Assembly: GCA_027575805.1 (NCBI GenBank)
Contig: JANBPU010000049.1
Location: 1-64,000 of the forward strand
Length of the DNA stretch: 64,000 nt
Reading direction: 5' to 3'
From: Mycoemilia scoparia
Lineage: Eukaryota > Kickxellomycota > Kickxellomycetes > Kickxellales > Kickxellaceae
Shown here: piece after piece, positions 18,974 through 29,697 of the stretch
Layout of the letters: each line of letters begins with the position of its first letter
How positions within the stretch are numbered: the stretch's first letter is position 1
Notes under the pieces: model-generated
Told to the model about the DNA's origin: nothing
Database searches by the model: none
What the model saw: the letters and a program-made list of their open reading frames with translations, nothing else
Position numbers and translations under genes: made by a program

Positions 18974-20320
18974 AATAGCAAAACATTTATTTCTACTAAC
19001 AAAGCGGCTTTATTGCCTGTACTTTCTATTTAAATGCAACCAATATACATTATAAATAAGTAGTTATGGTTGGCCAAGAGCCCTTTTTCGAAAGTCTCAT
19101 GGTTATTAGTAGATTTCATACAAGCGGACAATGGTGCTGTGAGAAATGAAATGCTGCGTTACCCTTTCACAAAGGTTACACGCTATCAAGAATTTCTAGT
19201 AGACCCATTAGATAGTCATAACTACAAATGGCATTAGAGAGCATTTTAAGAACTTGCAAGGAATGTGAGACACTGGAGCTTGGAGTGCTATTGTTATTAT
19301 GCCTCTTTGTGTCTTTTCTTAGGGCGAAAGAAGGACATAGATTCAAATCAGTCAACAAAGAAGATCGCAATGACAGAGATCCAAAAGCAGTGGCGCAGTT
19401 GTGAAAGTAACAGGCAAAAATCAAGCCTGGGAGGTAGCGTAGGCATAGAAAGCAAAACAGGCTTGATGGAGCAATCGGCCCACTCTCTAAAGTTTTCCTT
19501 TTGTTGCAGTTCCGTGTCAAGACCCACATCCATCCAACTTTTGGTCCGCACAAATGTGTGGTTCCTTACCTTGCTGGAAGCAAAGCCTGCATGCTGCTGC
19601 ATTGATTTATTTATGATGGACACCCAAATCTTTTGATACAGCTTCGCATTGTAGACTTTACCTCCACCACATTGACTTATAATTCTGCATGTCCCCTTCC
19701 TGGCCATTTGGTTCTTGCCTTTCTTCCAGTAAATTTTACGTCACTTTGATTTTTACTACTTTGCGTCTTCCCTCATAAACCACTGTTAACGACATCCTTC
19801 ACTTGGCCACCTGAACATTACTGTTCGTTTCCTTACTTGGTTAAGCTTCACTGCAACAATCGTGCCCCTCAGCAGACCGTCATATCTTGTGGATATTGAG
19901 GACAGACCAGGAGCCCAGCCTGCATAGCTACATACGGACATATACATCCATTCATAAACCGCTCTTGTGCTACCAAACTACTATACATCTGTAACTTTTT
20001 CTTTACGGTCCCACTTGCCGCGTGTCTCCCTTAGCACCCATTCATTATCTCAATTCAAATCCAGCTCTTTGCATTTCTCCTGCCAAGCCGCCGAAGCAAA
20101 GTGTCCACAGCTGTCCCTGCAGAAAGCAACGATTAGGACCAACACGTCGGTATTGGCTAGTCCCATAGCCACATATAATAACGCCATAAAGCCAAAGGAC
20201 ATTAGAACTGTCGTTAGAAAGGCCCAAGAGGATACTTGACTGACTCAGCCACACACAGCTGCTTTACTAAAGGCTCTCAGAAGGCTATTTTTCTGTTGAG
20301 CTGATACCAAAAAGATACAA
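18974..20320. other. Intergenic region upstream of the NADPH oxidase gene
   Basis: About 1.35 kb. The open frames at 19176-19707 on both strands overlap each other and show no domain. The last 500 bases are pyrimidine-rich on the plus strand, fitting a long promoter and leader. No repeat was recognised. Confidence 0.5.
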
Positions 20321-22006
20321 ATGCTCAAGCTCTATACAACCCAGTACATCAACGCACAAAAGCCCAAGCAGACCCTCTTCCAACGCTTCAACATATGGCT
20401 AATCAACACTGGTAAACAGCGAGTCCTCCTGGGGTTCTGGGTGTTCCTTCAGATTCTGTGCTTTATCTTTGCTTTCCTAAACTACCGCCTAAATCCTGTA
20501 TGGCAGTCCACCCGCGACTTGCTAGGAGTGAGTTTTTACATTGCTAGGGGCTGTGCCATGACTATCCATGTAAACACTGCGATTATTCTGTTCCCAGTTT
20601 GTCGAACACTCATCTCATGGGTGAGAACCACATTCCTCAACCGTGTCATTCCGTTTGATCAAAACATTGCATTCCACAAAGTTGTTGGATTCTCCCTGAT
20701 CATCTTTTCACTGGGACACACCTTTGCTCACTACCGCAACTTTTACATCCTGAGCAAGCAGGACATTCCTGGGCAGCCTGGATGGTTCGGGTGGGCCTTT
20801 TTGAGCGGCCCTGGCTTTACCGGCCACGTTATGCTGCTGGTATTAATCATCATGGGGCTAACTAGTCTTGGGTGGATCCGCCGCCCCCACTTTAACCTTT
20901 TCTGGTACACCCATCATCTCATGTTTATATTTTTCGGACTGTTTTCCGTACACGGGGCATTTTGCTTGCTCAAGCCCGACCGCCCACCATACTGTTCAAA
21001 AGATGCTGCTTTCTGGAAGTACTGGATAGCTGGCGGCGTTATATATCTATGCGAACGCCTGGCTCGTGAGCTTAGAAATATCACAGGCAAACAGTCTGAA
21101 ATTCTTCGTGTCGTGCTGCATCCTGGCCATGTAGTAGAGGTTGTCATCCGCAAGCACACCCGCCTTGAGGCCAAAGCCGGACAGTACATTTTCATCAATT
21201 GCCCAGCAGTGTCGCTCCATGAATGGCATCCCTTCACACTGACGTCGTCTCCTCATGACGACTACTTGTCTGTTCACATCAGCATGGCTGGTACCTGGAC
21301 AAAAGATTTTGCTGCTGTGCTTGGGTGTCCTATGAAGGACCAAAACAAGATTATCGAGTCAGCCGAGTCGGTTGTGGAATCTGAGCAAACCAAGGTCATG
21401 GAGCCATACAGGATTCCGCTTCCAAGAGTCATGGTTGATGGTCCATTCGGGTCCGCCTCGGAGGACGTGTTTGACTATGAGGTTACCATGATGTTCGGCT
21501 CGGGCATTGGTGTGACACCATTCGCTTCTGTTATGAAAACTATCCACCATCGCTTCTTGAGTAAAAATACCGAGTCCAAGCTTCGCAAGGTGTACTTCTT
21601 TTGGCTCCAACGTAGCACCCATTCGTTTGAATGGTTTAGAGATCTTTTAGATGAAATTGAACAGGACTTTGGACCAGAGTACGAGGACAATCCCCCTATC
21701 GAAATCCACAAGTTCTTTACTGGTAAACTTACCGAGGATAAGGTACAAAACTTGTACCTGAACACAAATATTGATGACACCGATGCACTTGACGTGCTCA
21801 CCGAACTTCGTGCCAAGACTCACATTGGTCGACCAAATCTAGACAAACTGTTCTTTGCTGTTAGACAAGAGCACCCTTCGACTGATGTTGGCGTTTTTTT
21901 CTGTGGAAACCCAGCACTTGGCACAAATCTCGAAGCTGCATGCCACCGCTGGTCCACAGAAGGAAAAGATGGTACTAGGTTCTACTTTAACAAAGAAACA
22001 TTCTGA
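20321..22006 (+). CDS. noxA: Superoxide-generating NADPH oxidase, NoxA type
   Basis: A membrane flavocytochrome that moves electrons from cytosolic NADPH across the membrane to O2, giving superoxide. In fungi NoxA works with NoxR and Rac in hyphal differentiation. 561 residues, single exon, close to the usual 550. Six membrane helices hold the two haem His pairs: H119/H133 (14 apart) and H198/H211 (13 apart), the gp91phox spacing. FAD binding is HPFTLTSSP near residue 307. NADPH binding is GSGIGVTPFASV near residue 395 and CGNPALG near residue 528. The C-terminus FYFNKETF is the canonical Nox end. There are no N-terminal EF hands, so it is not a NoxC/Duox-like form. The absence of introns is unusual for this window. 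Confidence 0.93.
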   Translation: MLKLYTTQYINAQKPKQTLFQRFNIWLINTGKQRVLLGFWVFLQILCFIFAFLNYRLNPVWQSTRDLLGVSFYIARGCAMTIHVNTAIILFPVCRTLISWVRTTFLNRVIPFDQNIAFHKVVGFSLIIFSLGHTFAHYRNFYILSKQDIPGQPGWFGWAFLSGPGFTGHVMLLVLIIMGLTSLGWIRRPHFNLFWYTHHLMFIFFGLFSVHGAFCLLKPDRPPYCSKDAAFWKYWIAGGVIYLCERLARELRNITGKQSEILRVVLHPGHVVEVVIRKHTRLEAKAGQYIFINCPAVSLHEWHPFTLTSSPHDDYLSVHISMAGTWTKDFAAVLGCPMKDQNKIIESAESVVESEQTKVMEPYRIPLPRVMVDGPFGSASEDVFDYEVTMMFGSGIGVTPFASVMKTIHHRFLSKNTESKLRKVYFFWLQRSTHSFEWFRDLLDEIEQDFGPEYEDNPPIEIHKFFTGKLTEDKVQNLYLNTNIDDTDALDVLTELRAKTHIGRPNLDKLFFAVRQEHPSTDVGVFFCGNPALGTNLEAACHRWSTEGKDGTRFYFNKETF

Positions 22007-22488
22007 TGTAAATTTATAGAAGCAAACACTACCTACTACCACCTTCCTTTCAGATTTGTTCTTAAAAAAGCTACTTGTGACTTTCCATGCATCCATTAGC
22101 ATTGACAAGACTGTTAACTCTTTATATACATATAAACCTCTGACTTTACTTTGTAAAATAAATCACTAAATACACAGCTAAATGGCAAAATTTCACCTGG
22201 GATCAAGCGTATTGTAGGCAGAAATGTGGATCCACATCAGATTTTGGCCTAATCATGAGTCATTCCATATGCAACTACTCTTGGGGACCCATTTTGCCCA
22301 AGGCTTTGTGAAATCTGACCAAATGGTTATCATTATCATTACATCCCTTGATTTCAACAGAGTTTATGTGTGGCAGCATGTGTAATCAATGTTCCTATTT
22401 TATAGGCCTAGTTATGATTTATACCGGTTTAAATGTTCTATAGTATATATATTTTTGCAAATAACATAGTAGATATTGAAAGGCTTGT
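22007..22488. other. Convergent intergenic region, noxA and bL17m
   Basis: The 3' UTRs of two convergent genes plus one copy of repeat family C at 22193-22328. No gene is seen. Confidence 0.55.
22193..22328 (+). repeat. Dispersed repeat family C, copy 2
   Basis: CACATCAGATTTTGGCCTAA then TCATGAGTCATTCCATATGC, and GGGGACCCATTTTGCCCAAG, are matched in reverse complement at 32940-33080 over the whole length with few changes. No clear inverted termini. Confidence 0.7.
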
Positions 22489-23256
22489 CTAGCGTTGGAC
22501 AAAGTCAGGCAAAGGCTTATCTGGCCATATCTTTTTCATATAGCGAATGAGCTTAAGATCTTTCCTTCTTTGTAGAATTGCTTCGAGGTGCTGAGCATCA
22601 GTGTCAACGAGGGATTGCACCTGTTCAGCCGTAAAACCACTCTGGCTGAGATATTTGTTCAAAATACGGGCTCTCTTGTTACGGGCATCCTTCTGATCTA
22701 GCAGTTTCTTCCACTCACGCTTGTCAAGTGGCCGGGATGGCTGCTTGGTGTCGCTATTATTGTTGTTGCTACCCTCGGCGGATTGTGCAACCTCTTCGGC
22801 CTTAATGGTGGGTTCAACAATTTTTTCTCCAGCCTTGACCTGCTGATAGGCAAGATCTCTAATAAGCAGACTTGATCCGAGTTCTTTGCTGGGCTCTTGT
22901 GGGTTGACTAGTTCTATAATAGCTTTTGGTGCGTTATCACCTTTACGAAAACCACTTCTAATGATGCGAGTAAATCCACCTGGTCTCTGGGCATATCGTT
23001 CGGCCAAAGGGCCAAATAGCTTGGGTACAGTGATTCTTGGCTCAAAAACGTATGCCAATACCTGATTTCTGGCATGATGGTCACCGCGTTTACCAAGTGT
23101 AATCATTTTGTCTACCATTCGTCGTAGTTCCTTTGCCTTTGGCAATGTGGTCTCGATTCTCTCATGCTTGATAAGAGCTGAAGTCAAATTTCGAAGCAAG
23201 GCACGTCTGTGGCTCGATGTACGATTGAGCCTTCTCATATGTTTTCCGTGATACAT
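22489..23256 (-). CDS. Mitochondrial large-subunit ribosomal protein bL17m
   Basis: A structural protein of the mitochondrial 54S subunit (yeast Mrpl8). 255 residues, single exon. Residues 1-125 are the bacterial L17 fold: MYHGKHMRRLNRTSSHRRAL then LRNLTSALIKHERIETTLPK, with LRRMVDKMITLGKRG and the GGFTRIIRSGFRKGDNAPKA motif near the C-terminal end of the fold. The extra 130 residues form a charged mitochondrial extension, as in yeast Mrpl8. It lacks a long cleavable presequence, as is normal for this protein. It is divergent with the NSUN gene, 424 bases apart, so the two share an intergenic promoter region. Confidence 0.92.
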   Translation of the reverse strand: MYHGKHMRRLNRTSSHRRALLRNLTSALIKHERIETTLPKAKELRRMVDKMITLGKRGDHHARNQVLAYVFEPRITVPKLFGPLAERYAQRPGGFTRIIRSGFRKGDNAPKAIIELVNPQEPSKELGSSLLIRDLAYQQVKAGEKIVEPTIKAEEVAQSAEGSNNNNSDTKQPSRPLDKREWKKLLDQKDARNKRARILNKYLSQSGFTAEQVQSLVDTDAQHLEAILQRRKDLKLIRYMKKIWPDKPLPDFVQR

Positions 23257-23680
23257 TTTTTGCCTGTAGTCTAATTTGTAAGGTCTTTGCGGAAATAATA
23301 AATAGAAGGCTCTGCCTGGTAAATTATACTACAACAAAGGCTATTAAAATAGAAAGCAGACTCAGAATTACTTTGCCAATGTTAATTTTAATAGTGAGCA
23401 AATGAGTGTAAGTATATTGTATAGCTGTTGTTATAAATTGATGTTAATTACCCAAGGTCTTTTTTATATAGGCTGGTATCAGGCCAATAGATCAAAAATT
23501 AACGAACCCATAAGAAATGAAAACACTGATCTGCAAATTTCTACCAAAGTATTGTTGGATTTCTACAGAAAGAAATGTATGGATGGATTTTAGTAACAAT
23601 AGTAGTTTCAAAAAAACGACGATAATAGCAGCAAAAGCGAAAACAACAGTGTGTTTTATAATATCTATTTACCACAACCA
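23257..23680. other. Divergent promoter region between bL17m and NSUN genes
   Basis: 424 AT-rich bases. No repeat or gene is recognised. A 63-codon frame at 23402 is not in frame with the methyltransferase and has no support. Confidence 0.5.
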
Positions 23681-25458
23681 ATGAGCGAGACATCTTCAGA
23701 TACAAACTACACTAACAAAAGACTCAAGACATCCTCTTCAGAAACCACAAGGCACGATGATGATGAGGATCAAAACTGGGTTAATAATCTACCTGAGCCG
23801 TTCGTTCGATTTCTTAGGGAAAATGATATAAGCATTGAAATCTACCAAACCCATGAAAATTTACCTCGGTATGCTCGCATAGTACAATACCATCCAGACC
23901 ACTACACTAAAGAATATGCCCAGAAGATTGTTAAAGGTCTCCGTGACCAGATGAAATGTGGCGTGGAGCTTGTCCAGAGTTTCCCTTCATTTTTAAAGTT
24001 AGATCACAACTGTGGACCTCTCTCACAGTCCCAGGTGTAAGGTTATAAAATTATGCTATTTGGAAATTTGCTATCACTGCTTCATTATCCTGTTAAACTT
24101 CTCACCGCTAACCCATTTGAAACTTTGAATTGGATATTGCAGGTATTTAGATTGCAATGTAAGTCCCACTATTCTAACAATCCAAACTATAAAATTTTCT
24201 ATACATTTATAGCTTTCTTTTCAAGAAATTGACTGCATGACATTGCAATCCACTAGGTTCTTGGGATGAGTTTGAGCTCGGCTATCCCTGTCTATGCTCT
24301 CGATATTCAACCAAACGACCACATCCTAGATCTATGCAGCGCACCAGGAACAAAGATGCTACTTATGTGTGAAAGTCTGATCAAGGCATGGCGTGAACAA
24401 TCACCACTGCCCTACAAAGAGCCCAAAAGCCATCTCGATTGTGCAGATGAATATGGCAACGGAACAGTCACTGCAGTTGAGATAGAAAAGCACAGAGCAG
24501 AGTCATGTCGTAGTCGAATTAAGAAGGCGAATTTTGTTGTTAGTAGCCGTGTCCGGCTTTATAACACTGACGGAACAAGATTTAATGTTCCGCCACCAAA
24601 CAAGGATTGGTGGGATGTGAAGGCTATGAGAAGGTGGAAGGAGGAAGGTCGTGAATTGTCGAAAGATAAGGATACTAAGCGCCTCCCTGGATCAAAAGCT
24701 ATAAATAGCTTCGTAAAAAGTACAAATATTTCCCAACTTCCATGGTATTCACCTAAGCCCCTGAGAAGTGAGTTTTCGTTGGGAAATAACGGGCTTTATG
24801 ATAAGGTATGTTTAGTATTCGATATAAACGGCATTCCTGGATGGAATTGTTATGCAATCCCTTTTCTTACTCATATATTGAACTTGATATGGTATTAATT
24901 GTTGTTGTAGGTTATTGTTGACGCAGAATGTACACATGATGCCTCACTACCTCATATAAAGAAGGTAATGTGTCTAAGTAAATAACAAAGTATTCTGGTC
25001 AATATATAAATGCCACAGATTTAAATTTTCTAAAAAGGCTTATATGCTATCCAAATATATAGTACAAGGATTGGGGTTGGGACAAATTGGCCACACAAGT
25101 AGTAAACCCTGATCGAATAAAAGAGATATGCAATCTCCAAATAAGACTTTTAGAGAACGGGTGGCGTCTCTTGGCTCCTGGTGGAATCATTGTCTATAGC
25201 ACTTGCACATTTGCGGCTGCCCAAAATGAGCAAATTGTTTGGTGGTTCCTAAAAAGACATCCCAAAGAGGCAGTTCTGGAACCAATACCTTGTGTTGAAA
25301 ACATCCCATACATGATGCCTAAGCTACCACCAGGAATCGACCCAGATGATGCAAGTGGCGTTTTGGGTAAACTAAAGCATTGTGTAAGGCTTGATCCAAG
25401 AGTTTCTGATACAAAAGGAATGTTTGTAGCTAGAATTCGCAAAGTTTCTACAGATTAA
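23681..25458 (+). CDS. NSUN/RsmB-type RNA (cytosine-5) methyltransferase
   Basis: A SAM-dependent m5C methyltransferase of tRNA or rRNA. Five exons (23681-24036, 24143-24158, 24257-24805, 24911-24964, 25063-25458) give 456 residues. Exon 2 is a 16-nt micro-exon and is needed to keep frame into VLGMSLSSAIPVYALDIQPN. The SAM motif I is LDLCSAPGTKM (about residue 140). Motif IV is VDAECTHDAS instead of the usual DxPCSG, keeping the Cys. Motif VI is YSTCTF with the catalytic Cys. The tail KGMFVARIRK is the common C-terminal strand. The N-terminal 110 residues resemble the family's RNA-binding part. The specific subfamily and target base cannot be assigned. The start ATG follows an upstream stop-rich stretch. 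Confidence 0.85.
24143..24158 (+). other. 16-nt micro-exon of the NSUN gene
   Basis: It is flanked by ATATTGCAG and GTAAGT. It encodes, with the neighbouring bases, VYLDCN. With exon 1 ending in phase 2 (CAG GT) it restores phase 0 for exon 3. Skipping it would shift the frame by one. Confidence 0.7.
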
Positions 25459-25708
25459 GCGGACATAGCTATATATATATGTACATCAGGTCGATAGGGT
25501 CATATCAGTAGACATTGTGTCATTACAGAACGATGGTGCAAATGTAAGACTATCACAGTATAGTTAAATCACAACAATTAAATTGATAAAATTTCTCAAA
25601 GTGCTTGTATTTTGTAATAAAAAAATATACAAATATTTTCATAAAGCACACACACACACATTGTGCTTTTTTGGTGGTAATAAAATTAACTTCATGTATA
25701 CTTTAATA

Positions 25709-25743
<35 letters not shown>

Positions 25744-26100
25744 TAGCTCTGTTAAATGGGATTAAAAGATAATAATATACACAGATATCAACAGAATTAA
25801 GGTTGGTTTATTGATAGTGATTGAGTGCCCATGATTTAGTACGGAAAAAGAAAGAGAAAAAGAAGGGCTGACGAAATAGGCAAACAATATTAGAGTGGGA
25901 AACTGATCGAATTGAGAAAATATAACGGTATGATATGTTCTGCAACTATATTAACCCATGCGTGGTTGTCGTTTATTGAGAGACTAAATGGCGCATCATC
26001 TCGGTCGGCAGGTCGTTTATCGAGTCTTGCGAAAGTTCTTTTCGGCCTTAAATTTAGATAAATGTTTAATTGGTGGAATATTTCTTGAATGAAAAGCACT
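25459..26100. other. Convergent intergenic region, NSUN and HSF-type genes
   Basis: Two convergent 3' ends. It contains (CA)n at about 25647-25660 and an (ATT)n microsatellite at about 25709-25742. No gene is seen. Confidence 0.55.
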
Positions 26101-27918
26101 TTAGCATACTTCTTCTAGTCCATAGGTACATTTTAAATTATTGTGCTGACCTTGGGCAGATAATAACGAGGCGGGGGACCCGAACATCGAGAAATCGAAG
26201 CCATGTCGGTCGAATTCGTCGGTGGGGCTGCTGGAGAGGCTTACTGGATTAATGGTATTACAGAACGCAGATCCGGAAAGAAGAGGGGCAGAGGCAGAAG
26301 TGTAGTTAGGCGGTGGAGTCGACCTTGTATGTGCAAGAGATGCTGGCGTATTAAAGATAGCGGACATGTTGAAGAGGTTGGGCCCAGACAGCTCATTCGA
26401 TAGCTGTTGGTGCTGGACTCTGGGCTGTAATGGAGATTCCTGTGCAAGGCCTTGTGGTGAAAGCTGATTAGATAGAAGGTTAGAGCTTCCAGAGAATAAA
26501 CCAATTTTCTCCATTTCCCTGCGACGAAATCTTGTCATCATGGCCTTTTTTATGCCGGATTTTCTTGTGATTCTTGGGATAAGGTCTTCACGGCCACGAA
26601 TAAAGTATACATGGTCCCATTGTTGTATTTCTTCTTGACCATGGTTTTGACCACGGGTTCTTCTTTTGTCGCTGTTCCTTTTGAATTCGTAGTCCTTTAA
26701 ACGTGCAAGTAGTCACAGTTTATTTATTGAAGGTTAGCCTTTCAAGTGGTGCTATCCAACATTTGGGCTTTTCAGGTACTTACATTTAAATTCTTTGATA
26801 GCGAGGCTGGTTTGTATGCTTTCATCCCGTGCCTTCGGAGTCCCGTCAGTAGCTTCTGCGTGTTGTAAATGAATACAGATTTTCCATCTTCGCCCCAACA
26901 ACAGCCATTATCGACGTTGATTTCAGAGAGAATACTATTTAACATAGCAGAAAAAGCCAAGTGTAAATATGGTATCAGAATAGCAGTAGCAGCATTTACC
27001 CTACTTATGTCTTGTTGAAAAAATGTGTGTTTTGTGGGGAAATTTTATGTTTGTGATAATACGGCATACTATCCAATATACTGTATTATATTCCTTCAGC
27101 TCGAAGGTCCAATGAGTGGAAGGTGAGGGGACAGAGTAAGGTGGAGGGAACCTTGTGGAGAATATGAGTGTGGATGTGGACAGGAAATAACGTAGCTACC
27201 AAAAAAACCACCAAAGAACAAATGGGTATTTTAAAAGTTGGAGTGACCACCCATCTATATATACCTATAGAGGTTAGCAGGAAACTGCTTCACTCTGGAT
27301 GTTCGGTCGCTGTATGGGTGGTTGAAGCTAGAAGATAAAAGGCTTCCATGCCTCCATTTTCCACTATCAAAGATCAAGTTTACGTTGTCGACTCTACCAA
27401 ACCCAGCTCCAGTTTCGAAAGGGTTACTGGTGAGCGAGCTGGAATGGTGTGAGGGAACAACGTAAGACTTGGTCATAGAGGATTCAGGGGCTACGGACGA
27501 GACATAGTTTTGAAACCCATTGCCAGCTGTGCCTATGGCTGAGACATTCGAACCAAATGGTTGAATATGAGCCATGGTTAAGCTAATTAAACCATCAGCT
27601 TGCTGCCCAGAATCATTGGCTTGCAAGGTGGCGCCGAGCTGATTTGCCTGTGTGCACTTGGATTCTTTCCAATTCGTACATTTTACAAGCTTCTGGTCAA
27701 TGGCTTCCTGAAGGCTAGGAGATGGTATTCCTATAGAGAATCAAGAGCAAATTTAAAACAAACCCACCATTTCATACTCAGAAATCAGGACATTTAGTAT
27801 GTGTCTTGATGTAACTCCGCCTCAATAATATTCAAAAGTACAAACCTTTTTCACGCCCCACTTGCGCATCGTTGAAAGGTAGGCTTGTGAAGTTGCTAGG
27901 GTTCTGTGAATAATGCAT
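26101..27918 (-). CDS. Divergent heat-shock-factor-type DNA-binding protein
   Basis: A probable nuclear transcription factor. Four minus-strand exons (27846-27918, 27265-27730, 26784-27000, 26101-26694) join in frame into 449 residues. The HSF fold starts about residue 185: CCWGEDGKSVFIYNTQKL matches the WsedGtsFvV block. SLSKNLNDYEF spans the exon 3/4 junction and aligns with the recognition helix SFVRQLNMYGF. WDHVYFIRGREDLIPRITRK matches the wing end (F-RG--DLL--I-RK). The invariant recognition-helix Arg is replaced by Lys here, and the helix is otherwise altered, so the binding site may differ. I see no clear HR-A/B coiled coil after the domain; the tail is Ser/Pro/Gln-rich. Donors include GTTTGT and GTATAT, weaker than elsewhere, so exon 1 is the least certain part. 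Confidence 0.7.
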
Positions 27919-29416
27919 TTAAAAGTTAAAACGAAAAATTTGGAAAGCAAGATAGTCATTCACGCTCTACACCATTTCTTTGACTTTATCTGACTATCCT
28001 GACATTGGATTTCACTAAACCATGTTGTTTTGTCAATGTATAGATGTCATTAAAGCGCTCTCAATAAATCGTGCTTTGCATTAACTACATAACCCAGACC
28101 CTATGATCCTATGAACAAAAATATAGCCAGATTACCCAAGACAATTCTGACACAATGGATTGCAATGCAATCCCTAGTGGCTCAACTGGCAGGAAATTCT
28201 GCGTATTGTTTTGGCACTTGACTGGCACTCTATTTACACTATGCTGGCATTCACAACTTGTAACTTCTTCAGATATTGTTTAGTCGCCCCTTTACTCTGC
28301 TAGTACAAAAGAAGCATTTTCTCTATCCACTGCTATGCTTTGACTATATGGTGTTATCCATTAACAAAAGAAAAGCCGTCATATTGATGAGTCGATGTAA
28401 TTCATGAATCAATACACATCACGGCCAAGCAAGATGCGTGTCCATGGTAAGCGGCTGACAATACTAGCAGAGTTCTGCATTGTTTTTTATTATAAAATAG
28501 CAACAATTGATGCCATACTGCTGTTCAATTTCTGTTTGTGTGTAAATGTATACGTGTGTGCAAAATAGTTGAGCTAGTATCCACGTATTTAAGGGTTATT
28601 GTGCTTGAATAATACACATAGCTTCCAAATTTGTAGACCGTGAGAGTGTCTTCATGCAGCAAATTTCAACCTATGACCTGGTATCATCAATACATGCTTA
28701 TGAGTTACAAAATACCATCACGCATATTTATTTTCTATGAACCGTATAAAGACAATTGCTATCAAAAGTCTGATGTTCCCACCATTGTCCAAGCACAAAT
28801 ACACACACACACTTAGATAATGGATACAAATAAAGAGGCCTGCATTCAGTGCTTTAAGTGCCTAAATGAACCACTATGAGCTGTTCTTTAAAAATAATCA
28901 CACGAAAGAATAATACAATTATATGCACTAAATTCGGGTCGAAATAAGATATATTGAAGAATTCGTATAAAAAACAAGAGTACAACAAAAACAAGTTCAG
29001 CTCCTCACTAAAGGAGAAGTATCCTGATGCCAAGAATATGAAAACAATATACGTGTATGTGAACGAGTGAGATGGTAGGATAATGTCAGTTCAAATTTAA
29101 ATGTGCAAACATGAAATCAAGATGGCAGTTTAGTGCTCCGACTACGGCAGGGGCGCCAGCAGATTTAATGCTGGGTATGTTTGCTGATACCGAAAATGAC
29201 GATTGGAAAGGCGCTGAAAAAAGAAAGCCCAAAATAAGCAAATCTGGAGTTGCTCTAAATGTAAGATAGGAGTTACTAAAATATACAGTGAAGCACAGTG
29301 GTTATGTAAGCAACAGTGGTTTGATATTTGGTTTTGGGGACTTACAGATGCTATTATGGAGTTATGCAGTGGCGTCTGACGATCTCTGTAACTGAGCATG
29401 TAGGATGGGCCTGGCA
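27919..29416. other. Intergenic region upstream of the HSF-type gene
   Basis: About 1.5 kb. 27919-29100 holds no supported gene or repeat and is the probable promoter of the HSF-type gene. Around 29142-29416 the minus strand has coding-like open frames that may be 3' sequence of the J-protein gene. Confidence 0.45.
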
Positions 29417-29474
29417 CTAGTTGGTATAGTGTCTTGTTGAGTCCTCGAACGACAGTGCATCGAGGTTGGAAGTT
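29417..29474 (-). other. Possible alternative last exon of the J-protein gene
   Basis: The J-protein frame at 29702 ends in AA|GTAGGT, a good donor overlapping the stop codon. Splicing to the acceptor AAAATCAG just above 29474 continues in phase as KTSNLDALSFEDSTRHYTN and a TAG at 29417. This would give 753 residues instead of 735. Other frames are also open here, so support is moderate. Confidence 0.35.
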
Positions 29475-29697
29475 CTGATTTTATGGGAGGTAATTCCACA
29501 GATTTTGCTCGATCTTTCATCTCAAAAACTACACAGATTATTTAAAAAACAAAGAAAATAAAAATTACTGACATGTTAGCCTAGATATTATAGAGATATA
29601 CTAAAAACTATAGAGAACAAATTCGAATTTAGGGACAGCTAAGAACATAAAAAAGAAGAAAATTTTTCGATAAAGGAGGTCTGGTATTTCGACAAAC

